Both the position numbers and the translations under genes were made by a program. Below the pieces are notes generated by a model. The model made no database searches, had not been told where the DNA came from, and saw only the letters and a list, made by a program, of their open reading frames with translations. This document shows, in pieces, positions 14,123 to 14,238 of a DNA stretch of 14,238 bases. Numbering within the stretch: the first letter of the stretch is position 1; each line of letters starts with the position of its first letter. Origin of the DNA: Clostridium sp. CAG:964 (lineage in GTDB: Bacteria > Bacillota > Clostridia > Oscillospirales > Acutalibacteraceae); NCBI GenBank assembly GCA_000435335.1, contig FR891312.1, positions 1 through 14,238 of the forward strand. The letters run 5' to 3'.

Positions 14123-14238
14123 AAATGAACACCGTCACATTCTGCCTGCTCATAATCAATAAGCTCTGTAATTGTTGGGTGGTCGCCGCACACTGCACAG
14201 TTGTGAGTATCCGACGGCAGCTTAACCTTTCTGAACTC
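14119..14238 (-). CDS. C-terminal end of a MoeB/ThiF/HesA family adenylyltransferase (partial)
   Basis: The last 39 residues of a protein that enters from the right edge. The reading frame contains CAVCGDHPTITELIDYEQ, which matches the conserved end of MoeB-type enzymes, where CPVCG is half of a zinc site and LIDYE precedes the stop. Such enzymes adenylate the C-terminal glycine of ThiS/MoaD-like sulfur carriers so that sulfur can be loaded. Its stop (TGA, 14119-14121) overlaps the start of the JAMM gene. In this setting it would be the HcyF-like or CysO-activating partner. The catalytic part is outside the window, so the exact subfamily is uncertain. Confidence 0.82.
   Translation of the reverse strand, partial: EFRKVKLPSDTHNCAVCGDHPTITELIDYEQAECDGVHL

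Overview
The window looks like a chromosomal segment of an anaerobic Clostridia bacterium, probably of the Ruminococcaceae/Oscillospiraceae type. The reasons are the SCIFF peptide and its radical SAM maturase (a Clostridia marker), the low-to-moderate G+C with AT-rich spacers, strong Shine-Dalgarno sites, near-consensus TTGACA/TATAAT promoters with 17-base spacers, and an APS-reductase-based sulfate pathway. I see no mobile element, CRISPR array, tRNA or rRNA. The species call is inference only.

Layout from left to right. (1) Positions 1-1850, minus strand: a promoter leaving the left edge, a terminator, the SCIFF maturase, a terminator-like hairpin, and a 48-residue six-cysteine SCIFF precursor with its own promoter. 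(2) Positions 1966-2825, plus strand: a divergent promoter, a DUF177/YceD protein and ribosomal protein L32 (rpmF), closed by a strong terminator. (3) Positions 2835-5372, minus strand: serC then serA, the first two steps of serine synthesis, with a promoter and a terminator. (4) Positions 5578-7883, plus strand: a GtrA-family membrane protein and a large FAD-dependent oxidoreductase, probably for polyprenyl-linked sugar or envelope polysaccharide work. (5) Positions 7916-14238, minus strand: a long sulfur-assimilation operon entering from beyond the right edge.

The last operon is the most interesting part. In transcription order it holds the end of a MoeB/ThiF-type adenylyltransferase, a JAMM metallopeptidase, a thioredoxin-reductase-like flavoprotein, an AprA-like flavoprotein, an AprB-like ferredoxin, and CysD and CysN (ATP sulfurylase). 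Read as a pathway, CysDN would make APS from sulfate and ATP, and the AprBA pair would reduce APS to sulfite. The MoeB/JAMM pair suggests that the resulting sulfide is loaded on a ThiS-like carrier protein, as in the HcyS/HcyF/HcyD system of Wolinella or the CysO/Mec system of Mycobacterium. No CysC, no CysH-type reductase, no sulfite reductase and no carrier protein lie inside the window. CysN carries a C-terminal extension of about 149 residues that is not an APS kinase and that I do not recognise.

The genes join up loosely around sulfur and serine. SerC and SerA feed serine, the carbon skeleton for cysteine. The sulfur operon feeds reduced sulfur. The SCIFF locus makes a cysteine-rich thioether-linked peptide.
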